Assembly (NCBI GenBank): GCA_035280425.1
Contig: DATEFW010000007.1
Coordinates: 317,077 to 381,076 of the forward strand
Source: QHXW01 sp035280425
GTDB lineage: Bacteria; Acidobacteriota; Terriglobia; Bryobacterales; Bryobacteraceae
Reading direction: 5' to 3'
DNA length: 64,000 bases
Every line of letters begins with the position of its first letter. Within the stretch, counting starts at the first letter, position 1. Position numbers and translations under genes: made by a program. Under the pieces are notes generated by a model. The model searched no databases, had not been told where the DNA came from, and worked only from the letters and a program-made list of their open reading frames with translations. Positions 43,780-53,014 of this stretch are shown here, piece after piece.

Positions 43780-46700
43780 CTAGAACATCAGCCGCAATTG
43801 CAGCTCGATCCTTCGGTTCCCCGCGTTGGCAGCCGGTCCGAAGCTCCCGGCCAGCGAATTCGCGCGGCCGAAAAACGGCGAGTTCAGATCGCCGGTGTAC
43901 TGCCCCGGATTCGTGCTGTTCAGCAGGTTCCGCGCGGAAGCCGCCAGCACCAAGTTGAACCGGTGGTCGGTTGAGGCGTCGCCGAAAATGCTGTGGAAGC
44001 CACCTCCGCCGCCGCCCATCCGCATTCCGCCCGGACCGCCGCGCCCGCCGCCGTGATCTCCACCGCGACCTCCGCCACCGCCGCCGCCCGCTCCGGGCAT
44101 GGCGTTCGCCGAAGTTTCTTTCCGCGGCCCGAAACCGAACGTCCGCCCCACGCGCAGGTTGATCGTGAAATATCCCGGACCTTCGCCGTAATTGCGCGGA
44201 ATCACCAGCGCTCCCGGCGGCGCGTTGAGATTGAAATTCCCGAAAGCCGTGTCCACTATTCCCGCGCCCGTCAGATCTCCGGCAAACGCCGGCCGCGACG
44301 TGAACACCGTATCGCCCAGCAGATCGCGGCCCGTGGTGATATCGAACGGCGCACCCGACCGCACAATGATAAACGGGCTCAGCCGGATGTTGCCCTTCAC
44401 CACAAACGACCCGCCCATCATGAACCGATGCCGCGCGTCGAGCGATGACCGCCCATATTCATGGCTCAGATCGTACGGATTGGGCGCGATCGTCGTCGCT
44501 CCATCGGTGTCGCTCATCGCGCGGTTGAGCACGTAAAACGTGAACAGCGTGAAACTGCGGTTCAAGCGGCTCGTCAGATTCGCGATCATCTGGTTCTGGT
44601 TGAGAATGCCGGTCGATTCGTATTCGAAAATGTCGCCGATATCGCCGAACGGCCGTAGGCCGCTCCCCACAATCGCAGGATCGAACGTGCCCGCGAGCGG
44701 CGCATTGATGTCTCGCGCGCGCAATAGATGCACGGCATGGGAATTCGTAAAGGTCACGGCAAACGTGGTGTTGCGCGGAAGCTGCCGCTCCACTCCGATC
44801 GCGGTCTGCATGATGTACGGCGTGCGCAAGTCTTTGCTGATGGAACGGATGCTCTGCGTCGTCTGGTCGCCCGTCAGACTGCCAATGGCCGGAACCACCG
44901 GGTAAAAATTCGGATTGATCACCACGTACTGCTGCTGCGTGATTCCATTAAAGCGCTCCGCTTGCAACACCAGGCCCTCGCTGAAACGGTCGTAGAACAT
45001 GCCGAATCCGCCGCGAACCACCGTCTTTCCCGGCCGGCTGCCGCGCGCTCCCGGCGCCCACGCAAAACCTACGCGCGGGCCGAGATCGTGCCAGTCGTGA
45101 ATGTTGGTTTGTGTCTCGTAGCGCAGCCCCAGGCTCAGCGTCACGTTCGGCCGCAGCCGCCAGTCGTCCTGCACATACAGCCCAACATCGGTCTGTAACA
45201 CGTCCGCTTCCGGTTTTCCCGCCGCAATCGTAAACTGGCTCGCCCCGCCTCCCAGCGCGCGAATCTCCTCCGGCGACATCCCCAGATTCTGGAAAACCGC
45301 CGTCCGCCGGTAGCGCTCGATGGATTGTATCTGCTCCATCACCGGCTTGCCGTCCGGACCCAGCACGATCTGGTTCTGCGAGTCCAGTTCCGGCGCCGGC
45401 CCGCCCGAGAACGTAAACGTCCCGCCGAAGTTCTGCGGCGAAACATCCGTCAGGTCGATCGCGCGCGCCCGCACCCCGAATTTCACCACGTGCCTCCCCT
45501 GCACAATCGACGTGTAATTCTGCAGTTCCCAGTGATTCTGCCGGTTGATCGCGCGGCCCACTTGCGCCCCGCCGCCCGTGAATGCTTCGAGCACGCTGAT
45601 CGCGGGAATGGAATTATTGCCGTTCTGATCCAGATTCTCCCGGATGAACTGAAAGCGCGTCTCGTTGACGGCCCGCGTGTTGATCACCGCCGTCTCGGTG
45701 AGCTGCAAAGTTTGCTCTGTGTCCAGCGTGTTGTAGGCGCGCGAGAGCAGTGAAAATTGCCCGATTCCCGCATCGTCCAGCCCCGTGCGCCGGTAGTGGT
45801 AACGCCCCGTCAGCGTGTTGTTCGTCGAAAGCTGGTAATCGATCCGCTGCCCGAAAGTTGTGCGGCGCTGCGGCGCCACTACGCCTTCGCTGAACGGAAC
45901 GATGTTGAAGCTCGGATCGAGAATCGTAGCGTTGATGATGGCGTTGTCGTCGATCTCCCGGCGCTCGAAATCCGTGAAGAACGAAGCCCGCTTGTTCATC
46001 GGCCCGCTCAGGTTGGCGCCATACTCGCGCTGCTGATAGGGCGGTTTGTTCCCCGCGTACGGGTTGCGCGCGTTCAGCACGTCATCGCCGAAATTGAAAT
46101 GAACCTGGCCGTGAAACTTGTCCGACCCCGGCTTGGTGAACACTTCTATACGCCCGAAGCCCAGCCGGTCAAATTCCGCCGAGAACGGATTTTGATTGAT
46201 CCGGATTTCCCGGATGGATGCCTTGGGCGGCAGCGTGCCGCCCGTAAATCCGTCAATGTAAATCTGCCCGCCGTTGGGTCCGGCCGACGGCCCGGCCAGA
46301 GCCTGTAGATCCGCCTGCAAATCGTCGGGATCGTCCGACAGCGCGTCCAGGTCCGCCCCGCGCAGCACCAGCGCGCTCGCGTTGTTCGAAGCCTCCGTGC
46401 TTACTGCCGCGCCCGGCTGGTCCTGCACCGTGACCTGCTGCTTTTCGAGCGAGACTTTCAGCCCGATATTCAGCGGCACCGGTTTTCCGGCCGCGATCTC
46501 GACCGCCGTGTTTTCGTACATCGCCATGCCCGCCGCAAAAGCCCGGACCGTGTAGCGTCCCGGCGCAAGATCCGTCGCGTGGAACGTGCCGTCAGCCGCC
46601 GTGGTCAACGTCTTCGAAACTCCGGCGAAATTTGTCAGCGTGACGGTCGCCCCGGGAATCACCGCGCCCGATTCGTCGGTAACCTGGCCGCGCAGCGCGC

Positions 46701-46836
46701 CTGCCGATGGCTGCGCCAGGCTCGTAGCGGCCGGCGCCAACGCCAGTAATGCCGCAGCGAAAATACGCAACCATCCGGTTACTTTTCCGCTCCGCCTCCG
46801 CACGTCCGCGGTGGAACGTTCTTCTGATGTCTGCAT
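43780..46836 (-). CDS. TonB-dependent receptor, Oar-like, with glycine-rich loop
   Basis: A 1018-aa outer-membrane receptor. The signal region (LRIFAAALLALAPAATSLAQ) is followed by a carboxypeptidase-regulatory domain (LRGQVTDESGAVIPGATVTL, GTFHATDLAPGRYTVRAFA). The plug has QIYIDGFTGGTLPPKASIRE and INQNPFSAEFDRLGFGRIEV, and the barrel ends RRIELQLRLMF. Close to the C-terminus (about residues 905-945) lies a run almost entirely of Gly with Arg, Met and His, likely an extracellular loop and possibly metal-binding. It follows the DUF5666 gene by 2 nt, so the two form an operon. Confidence 0.92.
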   Translation of the reverse strand: MQTSEERSTADVRRRSGKVTGWLRIFAAALLALAPAATSLAQPSAGALRGQVTDESGAVIPGATVTLTNFAGVSKTLTTAADGTFHATDLAPGRYTVRAFAAGMAMYENTAVEIAAGKPVPLNIGLKVSLEKQQVTVQDQPGAAVSTEASNNASALVLRGADLDALSDDPDDLQADLQALAGPSAGPNGGQIYIDGFTGGTLPPKASIREIRINQNPFSAEFDRLGFGRIEVFTKPGSDKFHGQVHFNFGDDVLNARNPYAGNKPPYQQREYGANLSGPMNKRASFFTDFERREIDDNAIINATILDPSFNIVPFSEGVVAPQRRTTFGQRIDYQLSTNNTLTGRYHYRRTGLDDAGIGQFSLLSRAYNTLDTEQTLQLTETAVINTRAVNETRFQFIRENLDQNGNNSIPAISVLEAFTGGGAQVGRAINRQNHWELQNYTSIVQGRHVVKFGVRARAIDLTDVSPQNFGGTFTFSGGPAPELDSQNQIVLGPDGKPVMEQIQSIERYRRTAVFQNLGMSPEEIRALGGGASQFTIAAGKPEADVLQTDVGLYVQDDWRLRPNVTLSLGLRYETQTNIHDWHDLGPRVGFAWAPGARGSRPGKTVVRGGFGMFYDRFSEGLVLQAERFNGITQQQYVVINPNFYPVVPAIGSLTGDQTTQSIRSISKDLRTPYIMQTAIGVERQLPRNTTFAVTFTNSHAVHLLRARDINAPLAGTFDPAIVGSGLRPFGDIGDIFEYESTGILNQNQMIANLTSRLNRSFTLFTFYVLNRAMSDTDGATTIAPNPYDLSHEYGRSSLDARHRFMMGGSFVVKGNIRLSPFIIVRSGAPFDITTGRDLLGDTVFTSRPAFAGDLTGAGIVDTAFGNFNLNAPPGALVIPRNYGEGPGYFTINLRVGRTFGFGPRKETSANAMPGAGGGGGGGRGGDHGGGRGGPGGMRMGGGGGGFHSIFGDASTDHRFNLVLAASARNLLNSTNPGQYTGDLNSPFFGRANSLAGSFGPAANAGNRRIELQLRLMF

Positions 46837-46838
46837 AT

Positions 46839-48011
46839 TTATTGGGGAAGTCCGATATCGAAGTTCCAGCTCCCGAAGATCTGTTGGCCGCCCTCAGGCG
46901 CCGCCGTCAGCAACGGTTCCACGCCCGTTAAAAGATTGATTGCCGTTACGCTCGTGGGATCTGCTCCATTGGTCGCCGAAAGCATAATCGCGTCCCCCAC
47001 TTTCAAATCCGTCAATGCCAGCGCCGGCATCCGCTCCAGCATGTCCTGAAAATCCATGCTGCCTCGCCGCATCCCGCCGCCCGGACCGCCTCCAGGCCCT
47101 CCGCCCGGCGGCCCGCCGCGCTTGAATCCTTCCGGACCCGGCACGCCCGCCGGCGGTCCACCGCCTCCCGGCCCGCCGCCTCCCGGTGCTCCGCCATTGC
47201 GCCGCGCCAGCATCATCGCCATCCACGGCGCCAGCCGGTGCATCGCCGTGTCCGCGCTCAAGTGAATCGTCACCGGCTTATGCGTCACCAGATCCGTCAG
47301 CTTGATCTCCTTGGCATTCGCGTCGATCGACTTGATCACGCCCGCCACGTTGCGAAACGATCCCGAAACAATTTCCTCGGCTTTGATCCGCGTTCCGTCC
47401 GCGTTCTTCTCGCCGAGCGCCCGCACCTGATCGCCGGCTTTCAAATCTGCAAATGATCCCGGCTTCGCATCCGCAAACCGCACCGAATCCGGCGCGTACC
47501 TGCGAAACGTCACCTGGTCGCCGGCTTCGATCACCACCGGCTTGTTCCCCTCGCGCGTCCGCACCGAGATCGTAATCTCTTTCTTTTCCGGATCGACCGC
47601 CGTCACCGGTCCCGCCACGCCGCGCTGCTTCCACTCCTCGCGGTCGCGCTCGTGTTTCTTCGCCAGCTCCGCTTTGGTCATGATCATCACCGCGGCCGCC
47701 GCAATCGATTTCTGGTCCGCCGCCATGTGCCCCCGCACATAAACCCGGTCCCCTGCGGCGGTCTCGGCAAGCGAAATCCGCGCGGCTTTCTTCAGATCTT
47801 TTTCACCCGGAGGCACGCGCAGGAAAAGCGTTTTCTCATCCGTCGCGGCCGTGACCACCGCGCCCGAATCCGTTTTGACCGTGATCTGCCTGGCTCCGGC
47901 GTCGACCGCCGTCACTTCCCCGATCACCCGGTCCAGCTTCGCCGGCTGCGCATACGCCACCACAGCCGCCAAAGCCAAAAGCGCGGAAATCCCCACTCTT
48001 CGAAAACGCAT
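46839..48011 (-). CDS. exported DUF5666-type protein with Gly/Pro-rich insert
   Basis: A 390-aa exported protein (signal ISALLALAAVVAYAQ) made of OB-like DUF5666 units: VIGEVTAVDAGARQITVKTD, GVAGPVTAVDPEKKEITISV and GVIKSIDANAKEIKLTDL. Each is followed by a strand with a hydroxyl-rich turn. Residues about 270-315 are a Gly/Pro-rich insert, similar in flavour to the Gly-rich loop of the receptor encoded just downstream. Cotranscription suggests a partner role with that receptor. Function is unknown. Confidence 0.8.
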   Translation of the reverse strand: MRFRRVGISALLALAAVVAYAQPAKLDRVIGEVTAVDAGARQITVKTDSGAVVTAATDEKTLFLRVPPGEKDLKKAARISLAETAAGDRVYVRGHMAADQKSIAAAAVMIMTKAELAKKHERDREEWKQRGVAGPVTAVDPEKKEITISVRTREGNKPVVIEAGDQVTFRRYAPDSVRFADAKPGSFADLKAGDQVRALGEKNADGTRIKAEEIVSGSFRNVAGVIKSIDANAKEIKLTDLVTHKPVTIHLSADTAMHRLAPWMAMMLARRNGGAPGGGGPGGGGPPAGVPGPEGFKRGGPPGGGPGGGPGGGMRRGSMDFQDMLERMPALALTDLKVGDAIMLSATNGADPTSVTAINLLTGVEPLLTAAPEGGQQIFGSWNFDIGLPQ

Positions 48012-48108
48012 TAATAAGGGGGCGAAACGTCAGCCCGATTGGTTACTGAGGTTCTTGGCTAAATTGCCTGCGGTTCCGACGGCATCGCACGTTTCACCGC
48101 CGCCCGCG

Positions 48109-49485
48109 TCATGCCCTGCCCGCTCCCGCCTGTAGCTGCCGGTCCCGCTTTTCCATGTCCCGCGCAATCGTCCGCGACCCCGCAAAAAGCACCAGCGCCA
48201 GCCCCGCCGAGAATGCCGGGATCACGTACATCGCCTGCTGCAAGCCCACCGCCTTCGCCGCTTCGGTAATCGTGGCCGAGCCCGCCATCGCCGCCGCGCG
48301 TCGCGCCATCATGTCGCTCAACCGGCCCGTCACCAGCGGCCCGAACGACGCCCCGCAAAGATACATCACCATGAAGTAAACCGACATCGCCGTGCCCCGG
48401 AGCGCCGGCGCAACGATATCATGAATCGCCGAATACACCATCCCGTAATACGTGTTCAACAGCCCGTACGCCGCGCACATCAGTACGACCGTCGGCGCCC
48501 ACGCTCCTGCCGGCTCCTCCACCGACCACAACGCCAGCGGCGCCGCAGCGAGCGCCAGCGCCGAGGCCGCCAGCATCCTCCCGTTCGAACGTTTGCGCCG
48601 TGCGTAATCGCCCGCAATTCCGCCCGTCAACGCCGCGAACACGCCCGCGATCACGTGCCCAACTCCCAGCCAGAATCCCGACCGCGCCACCGATAGCCCG
48701 TGAAAGCGCGTCAAAAACGCCGGCAAAAACGTCCCCAGCGCATACAGATTGAAATTGATCAGCGCGCCTGACGCGATAATCCACCACAGCGTCGGAATCC
48801 GCACCAGCGACCATGGCGAAATATGCGCGCCGGCGCTCGCGTGCCCGTCCGACGCTCCCCGCTCCGGTTCCGCGAGCAACATCACCGCCGGAATCAGCAG
48901 CAGCGCCGGAGCCGCCGCAATCATCAGCGCCGCGCGCCAACCCAGCGCCTGCGCCACCGGCCCGCTCACCATGTAGCTCAGCCCCGCTCCCAGCGGCACC
49001 GCCAGCATAAAAAACGCCAGCGCCCGCGACCGCTTGTGTGCCGGAAACAAATCGCCGATCCAGCTCGTTCCCGCCGGCGCGCACACCGCTTCCCCAACTC
49101 CTACCCCGAGCCGCGTCACCACCAGCATCGCGTAGCTCGTGACCAACCCCGCGCCCGCCGTCAGCCCGCTCCAAACCAGCATCCCGAGCCCCAGCAGCTT
49201 CTTCCTGCTCCAGGAATCCGCGAGCCGCCCGAACGGCACCCCAACCACCGCGTACAGCACCGTGAATATCGTGCCCAGCACGCCAAGCTGCGTATCGGTG
49301 AGATGAAACTCCTTCCGGATCGGCTCCGCCAGCGGCCCCAGCGTCTGCCGGTCGTAGAAATTCAACAGGTTGACAGCGAACAGCACCGCCAGCGCAACTC
49401 CCGGCCCGCTCCGCCAGGACGCGCGTCGCTCCACCTCGCCACCGGACACCGGCGCCGGAATTCCCGTTGCTCTGGGGCTGGCCAT
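48109..49485 (-). CDS. MFS transporter, spinster-like
   Basis: A 458-aa major facilitator with 12 helices. The first helix contains LLNFYDRQTLGPLAEPIRKEF, typical of the spinster-type branch. The loop motif is GVPFGRLADSWSRKKLLGLG, and helix 4 has VGVGEAVCAPAGTSWIGDLF. Substrates in this branch range from organic acids to lipids, and none can be assigned. A TACACT hexamer 10 nt before the ATG faces the divergent TauE promoter. Confidence 0.9.
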   Translation of the reverse strand: MASPRATGIPAPVSGGEVERRASWRSGPGVALAVLFAVNLLNFYDRQTLGPLAEPIRKEFHLTDTQLGVLGTIFTVLYAVVGVPFGRLADSWSRKKLLGLGMLVWSGLTAGAGLVTSYAMLVVTRLGVGVGEAVCAPAGTSWIGDLFPAHKRSRALAFFMLAVPLGAGLSYMVSGPVAQALGWRAALMIAAAPALLLIPAVMLLAEPERGASDGHASAGAHISPWSLVRIPTLWWIIASGALINFNLYALGTFLPAFLTRFHGLSVARSGFWLGVGHVIAGVFAALTGGIAGDYARRKRSNGRMLAASALALAAAPLALWSVEEPAGAWAPTVVLMCAAYGLLNTYYGMVYSAIHDIVAPALRGTAMSVYFMVMYLCGASFGPLVTGRLSDMMARRAAAMAGSATITEAAKAVGLQQAMYVIPAFSAGLALVLFAGSRTIARDMEKRDRQLQAGAGRA

Positions 49486-49495
49486 GCGGTCTCCA

Positions 49496-49524
49496 AGTGT
49501 AGCGCAGCCATCGCGCGCTATCCT
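49496..49524. promoter_or_regulatory. divergent -10 pair for MFS and TauE genes
   Basis: Minus-strand TACACT (49501-49496) lies 10 nt before the MFS ATG. Plus-strand TATCCT (49519-49524) lies 8 nt before the TauE GTG. The whole intergenic region is 47 nt, so each promoter must overlap the other's upstream contacts. Confidence 0.45.
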
Positions 49525-49532
49525 GCTCCTAA

Positions 49533-50372
49533 GTGCACATCCTCCAATTCACGCCTCTGGTCTTCGCCATCGCGGCGCTCGCCGGATTTTTGGGCGCGCT
49601 CACCGGATTGGGCGGCGGCGTTATCGTCACTCCCGCACTCACCCTCTTACTCGGCGTCGATCTCCGCTACGCCATCGGCGCGAGCCTCGTCTCGGTCATC
49701 GCTACGTCTTCCGGCGCCGCAGCCGCCTACGTCCGCGAGGGCTTTTCCAACATCCGCATCGGCATGTTTCTCGAAATCGCCACCACCTTCGGCGCGCTCG
49801 CCGGCGCATTCCTCGCCGCCCGGACTCCAACCTCCGCGCTCGCCATCATCTTCGGCGCCGTCCTGCTGCATGCCGCATGGCAGTCCAGCCGCGGCCAACT
49901 CGAAGACGCCGCCGGTGACGCCCCTTCCGATTCCCTCGCCGCGCGTCTCAAGCTCGACGGCAGCTATCCCACCGACGCCGGCCCGCAGCACTATCCCGTC
50001 CACCGCGTCAAAACCGGCTTCGCGCTCATGTTCGGCGCTGGCGCCATTTCCGGCCTCCTCGGTATCGGCTCCGGCGCGCTCAAAGTCATCGCTATGGATC
50101 AGGCCATGCGCATCCCGTTCAAGGTTTCGACCACCACCAGCAACTTCATGATCGGCGTCACCGCCGCTGCCAGCGCCGGAGTTTATCTCAGCCGCGGCTA
50201 TGTCGATCCGGGCCTCGCCATGCCCGTCATGCTCGGCGTGCTCTCCGGCTCAATCCTCGGCGCACGTCATTTGATCGGCGCGCGCACCCGCGTTCTACGC
50301 CGCGTTTTCGCCTGGGTGGTCGCGCTGATGGCTCTTGAAATGATCTTCAGCGGATTTACAGGAAGAATTTGA
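49533..50372 (+). CDS. TauE/SafE-family sulfite/anion exporter
   Basis: A 279-aa membrane protein with two repeated halves of four helices. LTGLGGGVIVTPALTLLLGV and SGLLGIGSGALKVIAMDQA are the paired signature loops. YAIGASLVSVIATSSGAAAA and KVSTTTSNFMIGVTAAASAG are the matching following helices. The family moves sulfite, sulfoacetate and related anions. It starts at GTG after a TATCCT hexamer and is directly followed by DUF1634, a pairing often seen. Confidence 0.92.
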   Translation: MHILQFTPLVFAIAALAGFLGALTGLGGGVIVTPALTLLLGVDLRYAIGASLVSVIATSSGAAAAYVREGFSNIRIGMFLEIATTFGALAGAFLAARTPTSALAIIFGAVLLHAAWQSSRGQLEDAAGDAPSDSLAARLKLDGSYPTDAGPQHYPVHRVKTGFALMFGAGAISGLLGIGSGALKVIAMDQAMRIPFKVSTTTSNFMIGVTAAASAGVYLSRGYVDPGLAMPVMLGVLSGSILGARHLIGARTRVLRRVFAWVVALMALEMIFSGFTGRI

Positions 50373-50747
50373 ATGAATAAATGGAATGACGAGCGTCTCG
50401 AGCGGATCATCAGCACGCTGCTCCAAACCGGCGTCCTGCTCTCGGCCGCAATCGCGCTGGGCGCGGGCGCCTGCTACCTCATCCGCCACGGCCATGAGCC
50501 GGTCGCCTACAACGTGTTCCGCGGCGAGCCCCCGGCTTACCGCAGCGTCCCAGGAGTGATTCGTGCCGTTTCGCCTTCAAACTGCCGCGCCATCATCCAG
50601 CTTGGACTTCTTTTCCTGATCGCGACGCCCATCGCGCGCGTCGCTTTCTCGCTGGTCGCCTTCGCTCTCGAGCGCGACCGCGCCTACGTTGCCATCACCC
50701 TGATTGTCCTGATTGTTCTGCTCTACAGCCTCATCGGCGAGCACTAA
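50373..50747 (+). CDS. DUF1634 membrane protein
   Basis: A 124-aa protein with three membrane helices (LLSAAIALGAGACYLIRHG, IIQLGLLFLIATPIARVAFS, YVAITLIVLIVLLYSLIG) and the N-terminal WNDERLERIISTLLQTGVLL typical of DUF1634. The start follows the TauE stop without a gap. These small proteins commonly accompany TauE/SafE carriers and may be accessory subunits. Confidence 0.9.
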   Translation: MNKWNDERLERIISTLLQTGVLLSAAIALGAGACYLIRHGHEPVAYNVFRGEPPAYRSVPGVIRAVSPSNCRAIIQLGLLFLIATPIARVAFSLVAFALERDRAYVAITLIVLIVLLYSLIGEH

Positions 50748-50761
50748 TCCCGGCGCTCGCG

Positions 50762-52105
50762 CTAGCTCTTCTTCACCGTCACCGACCCGCGGTCCGTCGT
50801 CAGCGTAATCACCGGCCCCGTTCCGGTCTTGCCCTTGAGCGATGCTCCCGGCCCTTCGGTCGCCGTTTGCAGCGGATCGCCGTATTCGTTGCGCGCTTCC
50901 CCTCGCGAGGTTGAGGCCCGCAGCTCGAACTTCGCCGATTCCGGCAATTCGAGATCGATGTTTCCCGAGCGGCTCTTGGCGTCAATCTTCGCCAGCGGTG
51001 TCTTGCCCGGCTTCAGATCGATGTCCCCGCGCTCGGTCTCGAGCTCCAGCGATTGCGTGAAGTCCTCCATATGGATGTCTTTCGAGCGTGTCACCAGCCG
51101 GATCGGCCCGACTAAATTGGATGCCGTCAGATCGCCCAGGTCCATCGTGATCGTGCCGGCCACCTGCGCCACGTTGAGATCCGTATTCGGTGTTTCCAGA
51201 TGCAGCGGTTTGGCCAGATTCTTGAATTGCAGCGTCCCCGAGTACGAGCCGTTCACCGTCACCTGCCCGGCGATGTTCTCCAGTTCGATATCCGTCCCTT
51301 TACCCTCGATACTGACGTTGCCCTTCACGCCCACCGCCCGCACGACATCGCTGCGCTGCAGCGCGACCTTGGCGTTGCCGCCGACGTTGCTCAGCCGCAC
51401 TCCCGCATTGCCGCTTTCGATGTCCACGCCCCCGCCGATGTCGTTGATGTCGTAATCGCCGTAGCTCCCGCGGCCTTCAATCGTCGCCCCGCGCGGCACT
51501 GTGACTTCCAGATCGCACGAAATGCGCCGCGCGTGAGATGCTTTCTCCTGGTTTGTGCGTACCACGATCTTGTCACCGTCCTGAACAATTTCGAGCGGCG
51601 TTTCGTGATCCGCCTGGTCCGAGTCCGTCTGGTTGAACGCCCGGATCATTTTATGTTCTTCGACTTTTACCTCCGGGTCGTCTGAGCCGTTCACCCGGAT
51701 ATTGCCGCGCAGATTTTCAAACCGCACATAGACCGGCCCTTTGGCGGGTTTCTGGGTGGTCGCATGATAATCGAATTGCTCGCCGAACATTTCCAGGCCG
51801 GTGTTTCCCCAGCGCGGGAAATGCACGCCGTGCCGGTCCGCCGCATACATGCCCGAGCCAATGATGCACAGCAAAACGATCAGCATCACCTCTCCCGCGG
51901 AGAGGCCGCGCTGGCGAATCGGCTTCTCGCCCGCCGCGTCCACCAGCACCTCGATTAAACGCGCCACGCCCCACAGGATCAGGATGAACGGCCAGTAGCG
52001 CGCAAAAAGCTGGAATAGTGGAATCTCCTGCCACAGGTTGCGCGCCAGAAACAAGACGCCGATCAGAATCAGAATCAGCGGCCCGGTAATCGATCTCGGC
52101 CTCAC
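50762..52105 (-). CDS. LiaF-TM-like membrane helices fused to DUF4097 beta-solenoid
   Basis: A 447-aa protein. About three N-terminal membrane helices (SITGPLILILIGVLFLARNL, FARYWPFILILWGVARLIEV, AGEVMLIVLLCIIGSGMY) resemble the LiaF/DUF5668 module. A DUF4097 beta-solenoid of about 330 residues facing outward follows (VYVRFENLRGNIRVNGSDDP, GDYDINDIGGGVDIESGNAG). The GTG start at 52105 has GGGAGG 6 nt upstream and overlaps the preceding stop (GTGA). It is the last gene of the ECF-sigma operon. Envelope-stress sensing is inferred from the context. Confidence 0.85.
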   Translation of the reverse strand: MRPRSITGPLILILIGVLFLARNLWQEIPLFQLFARYWPFILILWGVARLIEVLVDAAGEKPIRQRGLSAGEVMLIVLLCIIGSGMYAADRHGVHFPRWGNTGLEMFGEQFDYHATTQKPAKGPVYVRFENLRGNIRVNGSDDPEVKVEEHKMIRAFNQTDSDQADHETPLEIVQDGDKIVVRTNQEKASHARRISCDLEVTVPRGATIEGRGSYGDYDINDIGGGVDIESGNAGVRLSNVGGNAKVALQRSDVVRAVGVKGNVSIEGKGTDIELENIAGQVTVNGSYSGTLQFKNLAKPLHLETPNTDLNVAQVAGTITMDLGDLTASNLVGPIRLVTRSKDIHMEDFTQSLELETERGDIDLKPGKTPLAKIDAKSRSGNIDLELPESAKFELRASTSRGEARNEYGDPLQTATEGPGASLKGKTGTGPVITLTTDRGSVTVKKS

Positions 52106-52299
52106 GACACGCCTCCCGGTGTCGGCCCCGGCCGGGACATTCTGCCCGCCAGCGTCAGCAACCCGACCACGATTAAAATCACCGGCCAGGTCTGATGAAA
52201 GCTCCACGCCGTGAAGTGATCCAGCGCGAACAGCGTGCCGATCGTAATCAGAATGATCGGCCCGCGTACCGCCCTCACAAACTCGTTACCGCTGATCAT
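52102..52299 (-). CDS. small LiaF-TM/DUF5668-like membrane protein
   Basis: A 65-aa protein with two helices, RGPIILITIGTLFALDHFT and TWPVILIVVGLLTLAGRMS. This is the same helix pair that starts the larger protein downstream (the IGVLFL and WPFILILWG pattern), so it may have arisen by duplication. GGAGG lies 7 nt before the ATG. It overlaps the B-box gene upstream by 14 nt and the DUF4097 gene downstream by 4 nt. Confidence 0.8.
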   Translation of the reverse strand: MISGNEFVRAVRGPIILITIGTLFALDHFTAWSFHQTWPVILIVVGLLTLAGRMSRPGPTPGGVS

Positions 52300-53005
52300 G
52301 GTGCACCTCCTGCCGGTTCTCCGCCGGCGGCTGCGCCTGGTTGGGTCCCATTCCCGCCAGCCGTGCGTACAGCAGATAAAGCCCAAATAAGATCAACAGC
52401 ACCGGCCAGTAGCGTATGACCCTTTCGAACGGAATGATGTCGGTGGTATTGAGCAGCAGCAGCATGCCTACGATAATCAGCACCACCGCGCCTGCCGGAA
52501 AGCGCGACCCGCGCACATGCAAGTCGATTAAACTCGATATTTCGTCCACCTGTTCGCCCGCGCGCCGTTTTCGCGCGGTGTGATACGCTTCCAGGCCCAT
52601 GTAAAACACCCACGCCGCGATCAGGATCCCGAACAGCGGCTCCAGGCCCATCGCCGCGTTCGAGCTGACAATGCTCACCAGCAGCCCGAATATGATCGCG
52701 TGGACCAGTCCTTTGGCGTATTGTCCGTTGTAAATCGCGCCGACACCGGGAATAATCAGTCCCAGCGCCAGCGCCAGCCCTGGAGAAACAGCGGGATCCG
52801 CAACCCGCTCTTGCGGAACCGGAGCGTGGTATGGATCCGTTGATGCCGGCGGTGGAGGAGTCGCTGGAGCGGTCGCAGCGGCCGGCACGTGCTCCTCGCA
52901 AAAAATCGTGCCCTGCGCCGGCCGCTTGCACACTTCGCAAAGCGGCTTGCCGCAGCTCCGGCAGAAAGCCGCGGCCGGAGTTTCTGGATGATTGAGACAG
53001 TTCAT
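52286..53005 (-). CDS. B-box zinc finger membrane protein with LiaF-like tail
   Basis: A 239-aa protein. An N-terminal B-box-type zinc finger (CLNHPETPAAAFCRSCGKP, CEVCKRPAQGTIFCEEH) has the full set of Cys and His ligands. A Pro-rich linker follows, then a TM2-like pair (LALGLIIPGVGAIYNGQYAK, LVHAIIFGLLVSIVSS), another helix, and a C-terminal pair with FPAGAVVLIIVGMLLLLN and RYWPVLLILFGLYLL. The zinc finger should face the cytoplasm near the sigma/anti-sigma pair encoded upstream. It lies 9 nt after the anti-sigma stop. Confidence 0.83.
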   Translation of the reverse strand: MNCLNHPETPAAAFCRSCGKPLCEVCKRPAQGTIFCEEHVPAAATAPATPPPPASTDPYHAPVPQERVADPAVSPGLALALGLIIPGVGAIYNGQYAKGLVHAIIFGLLVSIVSSNAAMGLEPLFGILIAAWVFYMGLEAYHTARKRRAGEQVDEISSLIDLHVRGSRFPAGAVVLIIVGMLLLLNTTDIIPFERVIRYWPVLLILFGLYLLYARLAGMGPNQAQPPAENRQEVHHDQR

Positions 53006-53014
53006 ATAAATCCC

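Noticed and set aside
47050..47220. Short tandem repeats resembling a repeat array
   Set aside because: They are low-complexity Gly/Pro codons within the DUF5666 gene; no regular spacers, so not CRISPR.
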